A stretch of 64,000 nt of DNA from Bacillota bacterium (GCA_023417475.1 JAEZFP010000033.1:184032-248031), one strand, 5' to 3'; positions 1-8,359 are shown, counted from the stretch's first letter. Numbers and translations: made by a program. The notes: generated from the letters alone by a model not told the origin.

Positions 1-1027
1 TATTCCGGAACGGATTCCTTTCGATTATTACACCCGGGAGTATGAAAAAGGACTGGAGTTATATTCGAACGGCGTTTTGATTATGAATAAATGCGCCGAC
101 CTTTTGCCGGACTTCTTCAGTTTTGTTAAGGGCTTGGTTGACTCCGAGGATTTATCGCTGAACATCTCCCGCGAAATGTTACAACATGACCGGCAACTAA
201 AACTGATCGCCAAAAATATCAAAAATAAGATCAAAAATGAACTGCTTGATCTCTTGAAAAACAACCGAGAAAAGTACGAAGAGTTTTATCAGTCGTTTGG
301 CAGACAATTGAAATACGGAGTTTACACTGAGTTTGGCGGCAACAAGGAACTGTTGCAAGATCTATTATTGTTCTATTCGTCAAAAGAGAAAAAACAAGTT
401 ACTCTCGATGAATATATTGCAAGAATGGCAGAGGATCAGAAATACATCTATTATGCGACCGGGGATTCCATCGCCCGCATTGAAAAGCTCCCGCAAACCG
501 AGTTGGTCGCCGACAAAGGTTATGAGATTTTATATCTGACCGAGGATATCGACGAGTTTGCCGTCAAAATGTTAATCTCCTATAAAGAAAAAGAGTTTAA
601 ATCGGTCTCCAGCAGCGATCTTGGTATTGAACCGGCTGATAAGGAAGAAGCCGCCGAGGCCGAAACCGCCAATAAGGATTTGTTCGAAAAGATGAAGGCG
701 ATCCTGGCTGACAAAGTCAAGGATGTCCGTGTCTCAAAACGGTTAAAGTCACATCCGGTCTGCTTGACCAATGAAGGCGAAATCTCCATCGAGATGGAAA
801 AAGTATTAAACGCCATGCCCAATAATCAAAACATCAAAGCGGATAAGGTACTAGAAATTAACTTAAATCACGAGGTATTTACAGCCTTAAAAGCAGCCTA
901 TGAAAAAGACCCCGCCAAATTGAGCCTGTTTACCAATCTTTTGTATAATCAAGCATTATTGATTGAAGGACTGCCGGTTCAGGATCCAGTGGAGTTTACC
1001 AACGATATCTGCAAATTAATGGTGTAA
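1..1027 (+). CDS. htpG: Molecular chaperone HtpG (Hsp90), 3' part only
   Basis: C-terminal about 340 residues of the cytosolic ATP-dependent Hsp90 chaperone; the gene enters from the left edge in frame 2, so the ATG at 77 is internal. The open part holds the end of the middle domain, with the family-typical stretches YSNGVLIM, LLPDFFSFVKGLVDSEDL and LNISREMLQ near its beginning, followed by the C-terminal dimerisation domain. The N-terminal ATPase domain lies outside the window. The stop codon at 1025-1027 is followed at once by a strong intrinsic terminator, so htpG ends its transcript here. Identification is firm. Confidence 0.95.
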   Translation, partial: IPERIPFDYYTREYEKGLELYSNGVLIMNKCADLLPDFFSFVKGLVDSEDLSLNISREMLQHDRQLKLIAKNIKNKIKNELLDLLKNNREKYEEFYQSFGRQLKYGVYTEFGGNKELLQDLLLFYSSKEKKQVTLDEYIARMAEDQKYIYYATGDSIARIEKLPQTELVADKGYEILYLTEDIDEFAVKMLISYKEKEFKSVSSSDLGIEPADKEEAAEAETANKDLFEKMKAILADKVKDVRVSKRLKSHPVCLTNEGEISIEMEKVLNAMPNNQNIKADKVLEINLNHEVFTALKAAYEKDPAKLSLFTNLLYNQALLIEGLPVQDPVEFTNDICKLMV

Positions 1028-1040
1028 AGGGCACGAGCCA

Positions 1041-1077
1041 AAAAAGACTCCCAAAGGAATCCTTTGGGAGTCTTTTT
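1041..1077 (+). terminator. Intrinsic terminator of htpG
   Basis: Perfect 17-bp stem (1041-1057 pairs with 1061-1077) with a 3-nt loop and A-run/T-run flanks, 13 nt after the htpG stop. The A/T flanks would let it work in both directions. Confidence 0.92.
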
Positions 1078-1176
1078 ACTTTGGGAAACCTTCTCTTTGC
1101 GGCTCCTACTGAACATTATGCGTTAGCTTCACGTCTTTCAACCGGAAGTTGTTACGAAGAATGGGAGGTCGGAACC

Positions 1177-2835
1177 ATGGCGGGTACAATACGGGTATCA
1201 AACGTAGTGCGGATCCTGTTTTTAGGGTTACTGGCGATTGGGTTCGTCAGCGCAACGGTTGTAGGAGACAATCGTCCCAAACCGCCCTATCGAGTGCTCT
1301 ATAGCAATGACACCACGCATATTCTGACCAATATCAGTCCGTATCACGGACGGCGGGAGCCATTTCGCCCCGAGATGCTGGAAGCGTCGGTCGATGAAAC
1401 GGCCGGTACCGGAGTTGATGTCCATATTTTACAACCGGGAATGGGATGGGTGCCTTGGTGGCATAGTAAAGTTTATCCGTATGGCGAACATGTGCGTTGG
1501 ATGAAGGAACGGTTTGGCGTCGACCCGCCACGAGGCGGTTTTGAAGCGTATATGGCCGAGGGCGGGGATTTGGTCAAAGTATTTGTCGACCGCTGTCATT
1601 TACGTGGCTTAGCGCCGTTCATCTCCATCCGCTTGAACGACGGTCATCGTTTGGAAGAAGCCGTCTCTCCTCCGGGAAGCAAAAACCTCAAATATTCCTG
1701 GCACAGCCTATCCCGTTTCTACGTCGAACATCCGGAGTATCGTCTGGGCAATAATCCCAATGTCTGGGAGGAACGGGTTCTCAATTGGGTCTACCCGGAA
1801 GTGCGCAATTACCGTTTGCAATTTATCCGCGAAATCTGCGCCGGGTATGATATTGACGGCTTGGAACTGGATTTTATGCGTTATTACAGTTATTTCCGGT
1901 TGGCGGAGACCACCCGCGCACAACGGGTCGAGATTATGACGGAGTTTGTCCGCACGGTCCGGCAAGTACTCGATCAGACCGCTAAACCCGGCCAACGGCG
2001 GTGGTTATGCGTCCGGGTTCCGGCAATCCTGGCAATGCATGACGCCCTGGGGATCAATCTGCCGGCCATGGTCCGCAATGGCGTCGATATGGTGAATGTT
2101 TCCGCTTCGTATTTTACGGAACAGCAAAATGATTTTGCCCGGATTCGGCAGTTGATTCCGGAAGCGGCGGTTTATTTGGAAATGGCGCATAGCGCTTATA
2201 ATTACCGGAGCGATCTGAATTTACCGGGAGCTTATGACAACTTTCAGTATCGCCGGGTCACCGACGAACAGTTTTACACTACCGCGCATCTGGCATACTC
2301 CCGGGGTTATGACGGAGTTAGCCTGTTTAACTTCGTTTATTACCGCGAGCATACAGCTCCGGAGTTAGGTCCGTTTCACGAACCGCCCTTTCCGATCATC
2401 AACCATCTGGGCGACCCCGCGTGGTTGGCTGGGCAGCCGCAGCATTACTTTTTGGCCAGCGGTTTTGTGCCGCGCGGGTATACGAAACGGCAACTGCCCA
2501 TAAAATATAATCGGGGTCAAGCGCATGGTTTCACCATGGATCTTGCGCCGCCCCGCCGGGGCTGGCGTGGCAAGGGGCGAATGCGCATACAATGTGACCG
2601 CCGGCTGGGAGAGCGCCAATTCAGTGTATCCTTGAACGGCAAGCGTCTGAAACCGGTGAGCGATTGCAGTGAACCCTATCAAAATCCGTACCGTCCGTTT
2701 CTCGGCGGACCGGAATATCATCGTGCTTGGGCTGTCCCGGCTAAACTTTTGCGACCCGGGCCCAATCAAATTGATCTGAAGTTGGAGAAGGGTGAGACAG
2801 TCCAAGTGCTTTATCTGGATTTAGCGGTAAAATAA
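1177..2835 (+). CDS. Secreted glycoside-hydrolase-like TIM-barrel protein
   Basis: Predicted exported protein of 552 residues. The ATG at 1177 is preferred over an upstream TTG at 1081 because it has a GGGAGG ribosome site 8 nt upstream, while the TTG lies next to the htpG terminator. Residues about 6-27 form a hydrophobic signal or anchor segment. The body has glycosyl-hydrolase-like TIM-barrel features, for example YDIDGLELDFMRYY in the middle, which resembles the acidic beta-strand end of GHL10/GH-like families, and a beta-rich C-terminal part (residues about 460-550) that could be a carbohydrate-binding or sandwich domain. The substrate cannot be read from the sequence. It is monocistronic. 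Confidence 0.72.
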   Translation: MAGTIRVSNVVRILFLGLLAIGFVSATVVGDNRPKPPYRVLYSNDTTHILTNISPYHGRREPFRPEMLEASVDETAGTGVDVHILQPGMGWVPWWHSKVYPYGEHVRWMKERFGVDPPRGGFEAYMAEGGDLVKVFVDRCHLRGLAPFISIRLNDGHRLEEAVSPPGSKNLKYSWHSLSRFYVEHPEYRLGNNPNVWEERVLNWVYPEVRNYRLQFIREICAGYDIDGLELDFMRYYSYFRLAETTRAQRVEIMTEFVRTVRQVLDQTAKPGQRRWLCVRVPAILAMHDALGINLPAMVRNGVDMVNVSASYFTEQQNDFARIRQLIPEAAVYLEMAHSAYNYRSDLNLPGAYDNFQYRRVTDEQFYTTAHLAYSRGYDGVSLFNFVYYREHTAPELGPFHEPPFPIINHLGDPAWLAGQPQHYFLASGFVPRGYTKRQLPIKYNRGQAHGFTMDLAPPRRGWRGKGRMRIQCDRRLGERQFSVSLNGKRLKPVSDCSEPYQNPYRPFLGGPEYHRAWAVPAKLLRPGPNQIDLKLEKGETVQVLYLDLAVK

Positions 2836-2906
2836 CTGCCTTATCCATCATTGCTCATCCTATCCTTAATTCCAACGCTAAATTCGAATGCCGGAGGAGA
2901 AGGACC

Positions 2907-3116
2907 ATGAATGATTTAAGTCCGGAAATCAAAGATAAGTTAACCAAAGTCTGTTTATGCAAGGGAATCTCCCGAGCCACCATTAAGCAGGCCATTCGCG
3001 AGGGAGCCGATACCGTCGTCAAAGTTCAGCAAAAGACCGGCGCCGGTTCGGGTTCTTGCGCCGGCCGGCGCTGTACCCCCAAAATTGCCGAGTTGTTCGC
3101 AGAGACTGAAAATTGA
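2907..3116 (+). CDS. Small BFD-like [2Fe-2S]-binding protein
   Basis: 69 residues with the four-cysteine pattern of the BFD-like [2Fe-2S] domain: a CLC pair near residues 12-14 and a CAGRRC pair near residues 51-56. Such stand-alone domains resemble bacterioferritin-associated ferredoxin and the Fe-S module of NirB/CopZ-type proteins; the partner is unknown. A GGAGGAG ribosome site lies about 8 nt before the ATG. It is monocistronic and followed by a hairpin terminator. Confidence 0.82.
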   Translation: MNDLSPEIKDKLTKVCLCKGISRATIKQAIREGADTVVKVQQKTGAGSGSCAGRRCTPKIAELFAETEN

Positions 3117-3137
3117 GTCGAATCAACACTATCAACC

Positions 3138-3174
3138 AAGAGGCTGTCTCAGACGAAGGGATCGCCTCTTTTTT
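3138..3174 (+). terminator. Intrinsic terminator after the BFD-like gene
   Basis: AAGAGGC at 3138-3144 pairs with GCCTCTT at 3164-3170, followed by a T-tract. The 19-nt loop contains a smaller GTCT/AGAC hairpin. Confidence 0.75.
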
Positions 3175-3202
3175 ATTGCCCCAATCGCCACGGCAATCGA
3201 TC

Positions 3203-3433
3203 ACTTATCCACAAAATGATCGCCTTGAGTCACACAATGATCTCATTTACTAACAAAATGATCTACGTTATTCACAAAACGATCTCATTTACTAACAAAA
3301 ATAGATCAGTTATCCACAAAACGATCTCATTGAGTTACCAAAATAGATTAGTTATTCACAAAATGATCTGAGTTATTAACAAAACGATCTACGTTATTCA
3401 CAAAATGAGATCAGTTATCCACAAAATGGGGTC
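3203..3433. repeat. Array A: eleven 21-bp units, six with DnaA-box 9-mers
   Basis: Eleven consecutive units of exactly 21 bp with no indel; approximate consensus AGTTATTCACAAAATGATCTC, individual units diverged. Six units contain a perfect TTATCCACA or TTATTCACA on the plus strand, at 3205, 3268, 3310, 3352, 3394 and 3415; a seventh has TTATTAACA at 3373. Most units also carry GATC. The array lies in a 415-bp gene-free gap between the BFD gene and DUF5665. One frame stays open across about eight units, but then stops, and no ribosome site is seen. Confidence 0.93.
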
Positions 3434-3531
3434 CATGGATAGCGTATCCAGCGAAATAAGTCGAACCACATCAATAAACGCTGGAAAATAGTGATTATAT
3501 TATTCTGATTCCGGAGGGAAGCTAATCCGGG

Positions 3532-3840
3532 GTGATGAAGATTTTCAACCGGAGACAAGCGAAATTCTTGTATAAACGGATTCAAGAGCTGGAGTATAAG
3601 CTGGAGCGGGCCAATCTCGCCGAATTTATGCAGTTGCTCCAGAACCCGACGCGGTTATTGTTTTTAAACTTCCTCTCCGGATTAGCGCGCGGGTTTGGGA
3701 TCGCCATCGGACTCACGGTGATTGCCGGGGTGTTTTTATTATTGCTGACGCGACTGGCTAGTTTAAACTTACCGATCATTGGGAAATATATCGCTGATTT
3801 GGTACGGATCGTCAACCAGCAGTTGCGTCTCTATTCATAA
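3532..3840 (+). CDS. DUF5665 small membrane protein
   Basis: About 102 residues. An N-terminal charged helix (residues 5-35) is followed by the DUF5665-like core around NPTRLLFLNFLSGLARGFG, and one long membrane segment at about 57-80. The start is a GTG at 3532 immediately before an ATG at 3535; either is possible. A GGAGGG lies upstream. It sits 18 nt before the yteA gene and probably shares its transcript. Its function is not known. Confidence 0.75.
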   Translation: MMKIFNRRQAKFLYKRIQELEYKLERANLAEFMQLLQNPTRLLFLNFLSGLARGFGIAIGLTVIAGVFLLLLTRLASLNLPIIGKYIADLVRIVNQQLRLYS

Positions 3841-3858
3841 ACGAAAGGGGTAGCAAAC

Positions 3859-4521
3859 ATGGATCCTCAAAAAACAACTGAGTTCCGGGAGCGGTTATTG
3901 GCGGAAAAACGCCGGATTGAGATTGAACTCGAAAACTCGGATCGTTTCAACCTGAACCAGTCACTCAGTGATTCGGTGGGGGAACTATCAGCTTATGACA
4001 ATCATCCGGCGGATTTGGGCTCGGAATTGTTTGAACGGGAAAAAGACCTCGCGTTATGGAACAATACCAACGAAACCTACCAACGAATTGACGAGGCGCT
4101 GGAGCGGTTGGATAACGGCAGTTACGGCCATTGCGAATTATGCGGTCAACCCATTGGGGAAGCCCGGTTGGATGCTTTGCCCTATACCAGTTTATGCATT
4201 GGTTGTGCCGAAGCGACCCAGGACGAGTTTGTCAACCGGAAACGCCCGATTGAAGAAGAAGTGTTGTCACCGCCTTTCGGAAGGACTTTTTTGGATGATT
4301 CGGATAATGTGGCCACCGATGGCGAGGATATTTGGCAATCGGTCGCGCGGTACGGCACTTCGGAGACCCCTTCGGATTTGGGAGGCGTTCGCTCGTATGG
4401 CGATCTGTTTTATGATGCCGATGAGGAGCAGGGGATTGTGCAATCCGTCGAAGGTGTCATTGATGTCACGGCCAATGATGAAATCGCGCCGGATCCCGGA
4501 AATCCCGATCAAGCGGATTGA
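3859..4521 (+). CDS. yteA: YteA-type DksA/TraR C4 zinc-finger protein
   Basis: 220 residues. The N-terminal half is helical and charged, as expected for the DksA coiled coil; the C4 zinc finger is CELCGQPI...CIGC at about residues 93-115. The acidic C-terminal extension (about 120-220) is typical of the YteA family of sporulating Firmicutes. DksA/TraR proteins act on RNA polymerase through the secondary channel; for YteA the role is poorly defined, though it is linked with sporulation genomes. AAAGGGG lies just upstream of the ATG. Confidence 0.85.
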   Translation: MDPQKTTEFRERLLAEKRRIEIELENSDRFNLNQSLSDSVGELSAYDNHPADLGSELFEREKDLALWNNTNETYQRIDEALERLDNGSYGHCELCGQPIGEARLDALPYTSLCIGCAEATQDEFVNRKRPIEEEVLSPPFGRTFLDDSDNVATDGEDIWQSVARYGTSETPSDLGGVRSYGDLFYDADEEQGIVQSVEGVIDVTANDEIAPDPGNPDQAD

Positions 4522-4560
4522 ACAAAAAAGGTTTTTGGAGATAGACAGCGAACTTTACAA

Positions 4561-4582
4561 TCCGGGGCCAAAAAGCCCCGGA
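4561..4582 (+). terminator. Possible terminator hairpin between yteA and lspA
   Basis: TCCGGGGC at 4561-4568 pairs with GCCCCGGA at 4575-4582 across a 6-nt loop. The following bases are only moderately T-rich, so termination may be weak or partial. Confidence 0.45.
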
Positions 4583-4623
4583 AGTTGTGTTTGAGTTGGA
4601 ACGGTTAAAGTAGATGTAATGGG

Positions 4624-5124
4624 ATGGTGTTCATGCCGTATGGTTTCATAGCAATCGCGCTGCTCGCGTTGGACCAGTTATCGAAATTGATCATTCAGAC
4701 GTATTTGTCGCCATATCAAACCAAGCAACTTTGGGATGGCTGGTTTTCGATTACCTTTGTTAAAAATTACGGCGCCGCTTTTGGAATATTTCATTATCGA
4801 ACTGTATTACTGACCAGTATTACGGTATTGATCTTTATCCTGCTTTGGGTATACCGGCGTCGGCTTTTGGGTTATCCGCCGATTTTTCGGTTGGGAGTCG
4901 CTTTGGCGACTGGCGGAGCGGCCGGTAATTTCGTAGACCGGGTGCGGCTTGGTTATGTGGTCGACTTTATTGACTTTCGTTACTGGCCGGTCTTTAATAT
5001 CGCCGATATCGGAATCGTGGTGGGAGTTGGCTTGATCACCCTCTATTTATTGAAAGAAGAGATCAAAAAGTCGCAAAACCGTCATTCCAAGACAAGCAAG
5101 GAATTTGGAGGAGGGGAATCATGA
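4624..5124 (+). CDS. lspA: Lipoprotein signal peptidase (signal peptidase II)
   Basis: Inner-membrane aspartyl peptidase that removes the signal peptide of diacylglyceryl-modified prolipoproteins. It has 166 residues (the family is usually 150-170) and four membrane segments. Conserved boxes are visible: KNYGAAFG near residue 48, GGAAGNFVDR near 98 with the first catalytic Asp, and FNIADI near 125 with the second. The start is ATG at 4624, with an in-frame ATG at 4633 as an alternative. Its last four bases overlap the lgt start, so the two lipoprotein maturation genes are translationally coupled. Confidence 0.95.
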   Translation: MVFMPYGFIAIALLALDQLSKLIIQTYLSPYQTKQLWDGWFSITFVKNYGAAFGIFHYRTVLLTSITVLIFILLWVYRRRLLGYPPIFRLGVALATGGAAGNFVDRVRLGYVVDFIDFRYWPVFNIADIGIVVGVGLITLYLLKEEIKKSQNRHSKTSKEFGGGES

Positions 5125-5903
5125 AACCGATTTTATTTCAAATTTTTGGTTGGCCGGTGCATTCCTATGGTTTGATGCTGGCAATCGCGTTTTTGGTGGG
5201 AATCATCGGCTTGGGGCGGGTCGCGCCGAAACGGCTGGGTGTTCAATTTGATCAAATCGTCGATTTGGCGATGTGGATTTTAGTTGGAGCTGTGATCGGA
5301 TCGCGAGTTGCGTATGTGATTACCGAATATCAACTATATCTCCGAGCGCCTTGGCAAGCTTTCAATCTGGCCTCCGGGGGTTTGGCTTTTCATGGCGGTT
5401 TGATCGGCGGTTTTTTAGCCGGGTTCTGGTTTTTGAAACGGAAAAAGATTTATCCGTGGACCTTGGCCGATCAAATTGCCCCTTTTATCGCGTTAGGTTA
5501 TGCGATCGTTCGCATCGGTTGTTTGTTAAACGGTTGCTGTTACGGCAAACCGACGCAGGTGGCTTGGGCGCTGCGTTGCGCTGCGGCCGATTTTACTTTG
5601 CGGCATCCGACGCAACTCTATTCGCTGGTCGGTAGCCTGACGCTATTTGGCATTTTGTGGCGTTTACGGAACCACCGTCAGTTCCCCGGATTTTTATTCC
5701 TGCTTTATGTTGGATTATATTCGGTCTTGCGTTTCATCGTCGAAATTTTCCGGGTGGGACCAATGGTTTTACCGTGGCTGAGTCTGGCGCAAGCGGTTTG
5801 TTTGGCAATGGCGGTTATCGCTTTTGGCCTGATTTGGTTAATCCACCGTCGTTACCAGCGAGGGAGGCTGGGTTCCGATGCCGGTACAGAAATTAACGGT
5901 TGA
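5121..5903 (+). CDS. lgt: Prolipoprotein diacylglyceryl transferase
   Basis: Transfers diacylglycerol from phosphatidylglycerol to the lipobox Cys of prolipoproteins in the inner membrane, the step before LspA. It has 260 residues and about seven membrane segments. Signature parts are present: HSYG near residue 15, LAFHGGLIGG near 90, and the RIGCLLNGCCYGKPT stretch near 132, with unusually many cysteines where many homologues read RIGNFLNGE. The order lspA-lgt is not universal but common. The ATGA overlap with lspA fixes the start. Confidence 0.95.
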   Translation: MKPILFQIFGWPVHSYGLMLAIAFLVGIIGLGRVAPKRLGVQFDQIVDLAMWILVGAVIGSRVAYVITEYQLYLRAPWQAFNLASGGLAFHGGLIGGFLAGFWFLKRKKIYPWTLADQIAPFIALGYAIVRIGCLLNGCCYGKPTQVAWALRCAAADFTLRHPTQLYSLVGSLTLFGILWRLRNHRQFPGFLFLLYVGLYSVLRFIVEIFRVGPMVLPWLSLAQAVCLAMAVIAFGLIWLIHRRYQRGRLGSDAGTEING

Positions 5904-6819
5904 ACCGGACCATTCGGAACAACGGTTAGACCGGTTCCTAACCGACGCCGGCCTTTGGCCCTCTCGGGCTTTTGTGCAAAAGATTATCGATGCCGGCGGA
6001 GTGACCCGGCGCGGCAAGACACTGAAAGCAAGTTATAAAGTTGAATGCGGTGACAAGCTGGAGGTCAGTTGGGAAGATCCGCAGCCTTTGGCGATCCTTT
6101 CGGAAGCGATTCGCTTGGATATTCTTTACGAAGACCGGGACTTGATTGTGGTGAACAAACCCCGGGGGATGGTGGTCCACCCGGCGGCCGGCAATTATCA
6201 GGGAACCTTGGTTAATGCGTTGTTGGGGCATTGTACCGACCTGTCCGGCATTGGCGGGGTGATCCGCCCGGGAATCGTTCATCGCCTGGATAAGGACACG
6301 TCGGGGGTTTTGGTGGTTGCCAAAAATGATCAAAGTCATTTGAGCTTGGCGAAACAGATTAAAGATCGTCAGATGAAACGGATTTATAAAGTACTGGTGC
6401 ATGGGCGTCCGCCGGCGCAGGGACGGATTGAAGCGCCTATCGGACGGCATCCGGTCGAACGCAAGAAAATGGCGGTGGTTTCGACCGGGAAATATGCGGC
6501 CACCAATTATCAAGTCCTTGAATATCTCGGACAATATACCTATCTGGAAGCACGGTTGGAGACAGGACGAACGCACCAAATCCGAGTTCACTTCAGTCAC
6601 CTTGGATTTCCCTTGGTCGGCGACCCGATCTACGGTTACCGGAAAGAAGCGGTCCCCATCCAGGGACAGGCGCTTCACGCCGGATTGCTTGGGTTTGTCC
6701 ATCCCCGAACTGGCGAGTATTTGGAGTTCACCACCGCGATTCCAGAACCGATGGCGAACGCGCTGGAATGGTGTAAAAAAAGGGAGGCTATTCTAGCGCC
6801 TCCCCGGGGAGGAAATTAA
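5878..6819 (+). CDS. rluD: RluD-type 23S rRNA pseudouridine synthase
   Basis: RluA-family pseudouridine synthase of 313 residues. The S4 RNA-binding domain covers about residues 10-75. The catalytic domain follows, with the HRLDKDTSGVLVVAK motif (catalytic Asp in HRLDKDTSG, near residue 139) and the downstream ETGRTHQIRVHF motif. It overlaps lgt by 26 nt, so its translation is coupled to the lipoprotein genes. RluD normally modifies U1911/1915/1917 of helix 69; the exact target here is inferred from similarity. The 3' end overlaps a convergent small gene by 4 nt. Confidence 0.92.
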   Translation: MPVQKLTVEPDHSEQRLDRFLTDAGLWPSRAFVQKIIDAGGVTRRGKTLKASYKVECGDKLEVSWEDPQPLAILSEAIRLDILYEDRDLIVVNKPRGMVVHPAAGNYQGTLVNALLGHCTDLSGIGGVIRPGIVHRLDKDTSGVLVVAKNDQSHLSLAKQIKDRQMKRIYKVLVHGRPPAQGRIEAPIGRHPVERKKMAVVSTGKYAATNYQVLEYLGQYTYLEARLETGRTHQIRVHFSHLGFPLVGDPIYGYRKEAVPIQGQALHAGLLGFVHPRTGEYLEFTTAIPEPMANALEWCKKREAILAPPRGGN

Positions 6820-6986
6820 GATTGGCGGATCGTGGGACGGGTCAAGTCAAGCAAACCGAGCACCACATGGGCAAGTCCGAATCCTAAAACGCCTGCGCCC
6901 CATTTTTGTTTGAGTCGTGAGGCGCCGAGACTGGAAACGAAAGTTCCGACCCCGGCAACAATGAGACTGGTCGAGGTAGCTTTCAT
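6816..6986 (-). CDS. Small glycine-rich two-helix membrane protein
   Basis: 56 residues on the minus strand with two predicted hydrophobic segments separated by a basic turn (SRLKQKWG). The ATG at 6986 is chosen because it has a near-perfect GGGAGGTGA ribosome site 4-5 nt upstream; an in-frame ATG 39 nt earlier has none. Its stop codon overlaps the rluD stop tail to tail. I do not recognise a named family; similar 50-60-residue membrane proteins of unknown role occur in Firmicutes. Confidence 0.65.
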   Translation of the reverse strand: MKATSTSLIVAGVGTFVSSLGASRLKQKWGAGVLGFGLAHVVLGLLDLTRPTIRQS

Positions 6987-7076
6987 TGTCTCACCTCCCA
7001 GCAATAGTATTGCCAAAAGCTGCAATTTGCCATTGGATATATTGAAATTCGTTTTTTAAAATTGTTCCAATAATGG

Positions 7077-7105
7077 TTGACGAAAAGGGTAGATGGTGAT
7101 ATACT
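7077..7105 (+). promoter_or_regulatory. Sigma-A-type promoter of infC-rpmI-rplT
   Basis: TTGACG at 7077-7082, a 17-bp spacer, then TATACT at 7100-7105. Transcription would start near 7112, about 150 nt before the infC start codon, leaving a structured leader. Confidence 0.8.
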
Positions 7106-7111
7106 TGCTAT

Positions 7112-7258
7112 AGCAAAAATGAAGTAGAAGCCATCCGCTTCTCACCTGTGGATTTTAATCCCCGGGTCAATAAAGTCAATCATTTTGATTTACGACTTTT
7201 TGAGCGGGTGGAGTATACCCGCTTTTTTTTGTTGAATGTTTTTGGGAGGTGTCAGCTG
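7112..7258 (+). promoter_or_regulatory. infC leader (L20-leader-like attenuator)
   Basis: The leader contains an early hairpin (AGAAGC 7126-7131 with GCTTCT 7137-7142) and, just before the infC ribosome site, an intrinsic terminator: AGCGGGT 7203-7209 pairs with ACCCGCT 7217-7223, followed by at least seven T. In Firmicutes the infC-rpmI-rplT leader is controlled by L20-dependent premature termination. The position and terminator match that scheme; L20 binding itself is inferred. Confidence 0.75.
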
Positions 7259-7771
7259 ATTAGTAACGAGTTGCGAATTAATGAGGAGATCCGAGCTAAG
7301 GAGATCCGGGTAGTAAGTGGTGAAGGCGAACAGTTAGGCATTATGTTGGTTCGGGATGCTTTGCGGATCGCTCAGGAAAAAGAGTTAGATCTGGTCGAAG
7401 TGGCGCCAACTGCCAAACCGCCGGTTTGTCGAATTATGGATTATGGCAAGTACCGTTACGAGCAGAGTAAACGTGAACGGGAAGCCCGTAAGAAACAGCG
7501 TATCATTGAAGTGAAAGAGATTCGCATGACTCCGAAAATCGAAGATCATGATTTTCAGGTCAAAATCAAAGCTGCCCAAAAATTTCTCAAGGATGGAGAT
7601 AAAGTCAAGGCGATGATCCGTTTTCGTGGACGGGAAATCGTTCATGCTGATTTAGGAAAAACCCTCCTGATGCAACTCTTTGAGAATGTAAAGGATATTT
7701 CGGTCATGGAACGCGAACCGAAAATTGAAGGCAAAAACATGATTATGATATTAGCGGGTAAATCCGAATAG
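7259..7771 (+). CDS. infC: Translation initiation factor IF-3, ATT start codon
   Basis: 170 residues, the normal IF-3 length, beginning ISNELRINEEIR as the family does. The reading frame extends 37 codons further upstream to a GTG, but that part runs through the leader terminator. GGGAGGTG at 7244-7251 sits 7 nt before ATT at 7259, and no ATG, GTG or TTG is available at this position. ATT/ATC/ATA starts are a known feature of infC, where IF-3 rejects its own non-canonical start and so represses itself. N- and C-terminal IF-3 domains are intact. It is followed by rpmI and rplT. Confidence 0.93.
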   Translation: MSNELRINEEIRAKEIRVVSGEGEQLGIMLVRDALRIAQEKELDLVEVAPTAKPPVCRIMDYGKYRYEQSKREREARKKQRIIEVKEIRMTPKIEDHDFQVKIKAAQKFLKDGDKVKAMIRFRGREIVHADLGKTLLMQLFENVKDISVMEREPKIEGKNMIMILAGKSE

Positions 7772-7786
7772 GGAGGAGCAACGGTT

Positions 7787-7981
7787 ATGCCAAAAATGAA
7801 GACTCACCGTGGAGCTGCCAAACGTTTTAAAGTTACTGGTAGTGGCAAAATTAAGAAGAACAATGCCTTTAAACGTCACCTTTTAGAATCCAAGAACGCG
7901 AAACGTAAACGGGGTCTGCGCAAGGCTGAGGTTATCAGTCACGGCGACGAACGGCGCGTCAAGCGTATGCTTTGCCTATAG
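7787..7981 (+). CDS. rpmI: 50S ribosomal protein L35 (bL35)
   Basis: 64 residues, very basic, beginning MPKMKTHRGAAKRFKVTGSG as bL35 does. It lies 15 nt after infC with a GGGAGGAG ribosome site, in the standard infC-rpmI-rplT order. Confidence 0.97.
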   Translation: MPKMKTHRGAAKRFKVTGSGKIKKNNAFKRHLLESKNAKRKRGLRKAEVISHGDERRVKRMLCL

Positions 7982-8005
7982 TAATTTTTTGAGGAGGAGT
8001 TCACT

Positions 8006-8359
8006 ATGCCGAGAGCTAAAGGCGGATTTAAAACCCGTCATCGTCATAAAAAAATTCTTAAGCTTGCCAAAGGGTATCGGGGTTCAAAAAGCCGGATCTT
8101 TCATCCAGCCAACGCCCAAGTTTTAAAATCCCTAGCCTATGCGTTTAGAGACCGTCGCGCGAAAAAACGCGATTTCCGGAAACTCTGGATCACCCGGATT
8201 AACGCAGCGGCACGGATTAACGGTATGTCTTACAGCACTTTTATCAACGGCCTCAAAAAAGCCGGAGTCCAAGTGAACCGGAAGGTGTTAGCCGACATCG
8301 CAGTACATGACAGTCAAGCGTTTCAAGATTTAGTTGGGATCGCCAAAACCAGCAAATAA
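8006..8359 (+). CDS. rplT: 50S ribosomal protein L20 (bL20)
   Basis: 117 residues, beginning MPRAKGG and continuing with the RHKKILKLAKGYRG motif of bL20. It binds 23S rRNA early in 50S assembly and, by family knowledge, also binds the operon leader to repress it. GAGGAGG ribosome site; last gene of the operon. Confidence 0.97.
   Translation: MPRAKGGFKTRHRHKKILKLAKGYRGSKSRIFHPANAQVLKSLAYAFRDRRAKKRDFRKLWITRINAAARINGMSYSTFINGLKKAGVQVNRKVLADIAVHDSQAFQDLVGIAKTSK

Noticed and set aside
1081..1176. TTG at 1081 as the start of the TIM-barrel gene
   Set aside because: It adjoins the htpG terminator and lacks a ribosome site; ATG 1177 has GGGAGG and begins a signal sequence.
3200..3440. Array A as a chromosomal oriC
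   Set aside because: It has DnaA boxes, but no dnaA/dnaN/rnpA/rpmH neighbours and no clear AT-rich unwinding block beside it. A DnaA-titration or regulatory cluster fits better.
5938..6702. 254-codon frame antisense to rluD
   Set aside because: Mirror of the codon pattern of rluD; the sense protein has complete S4 and synthase motifs.
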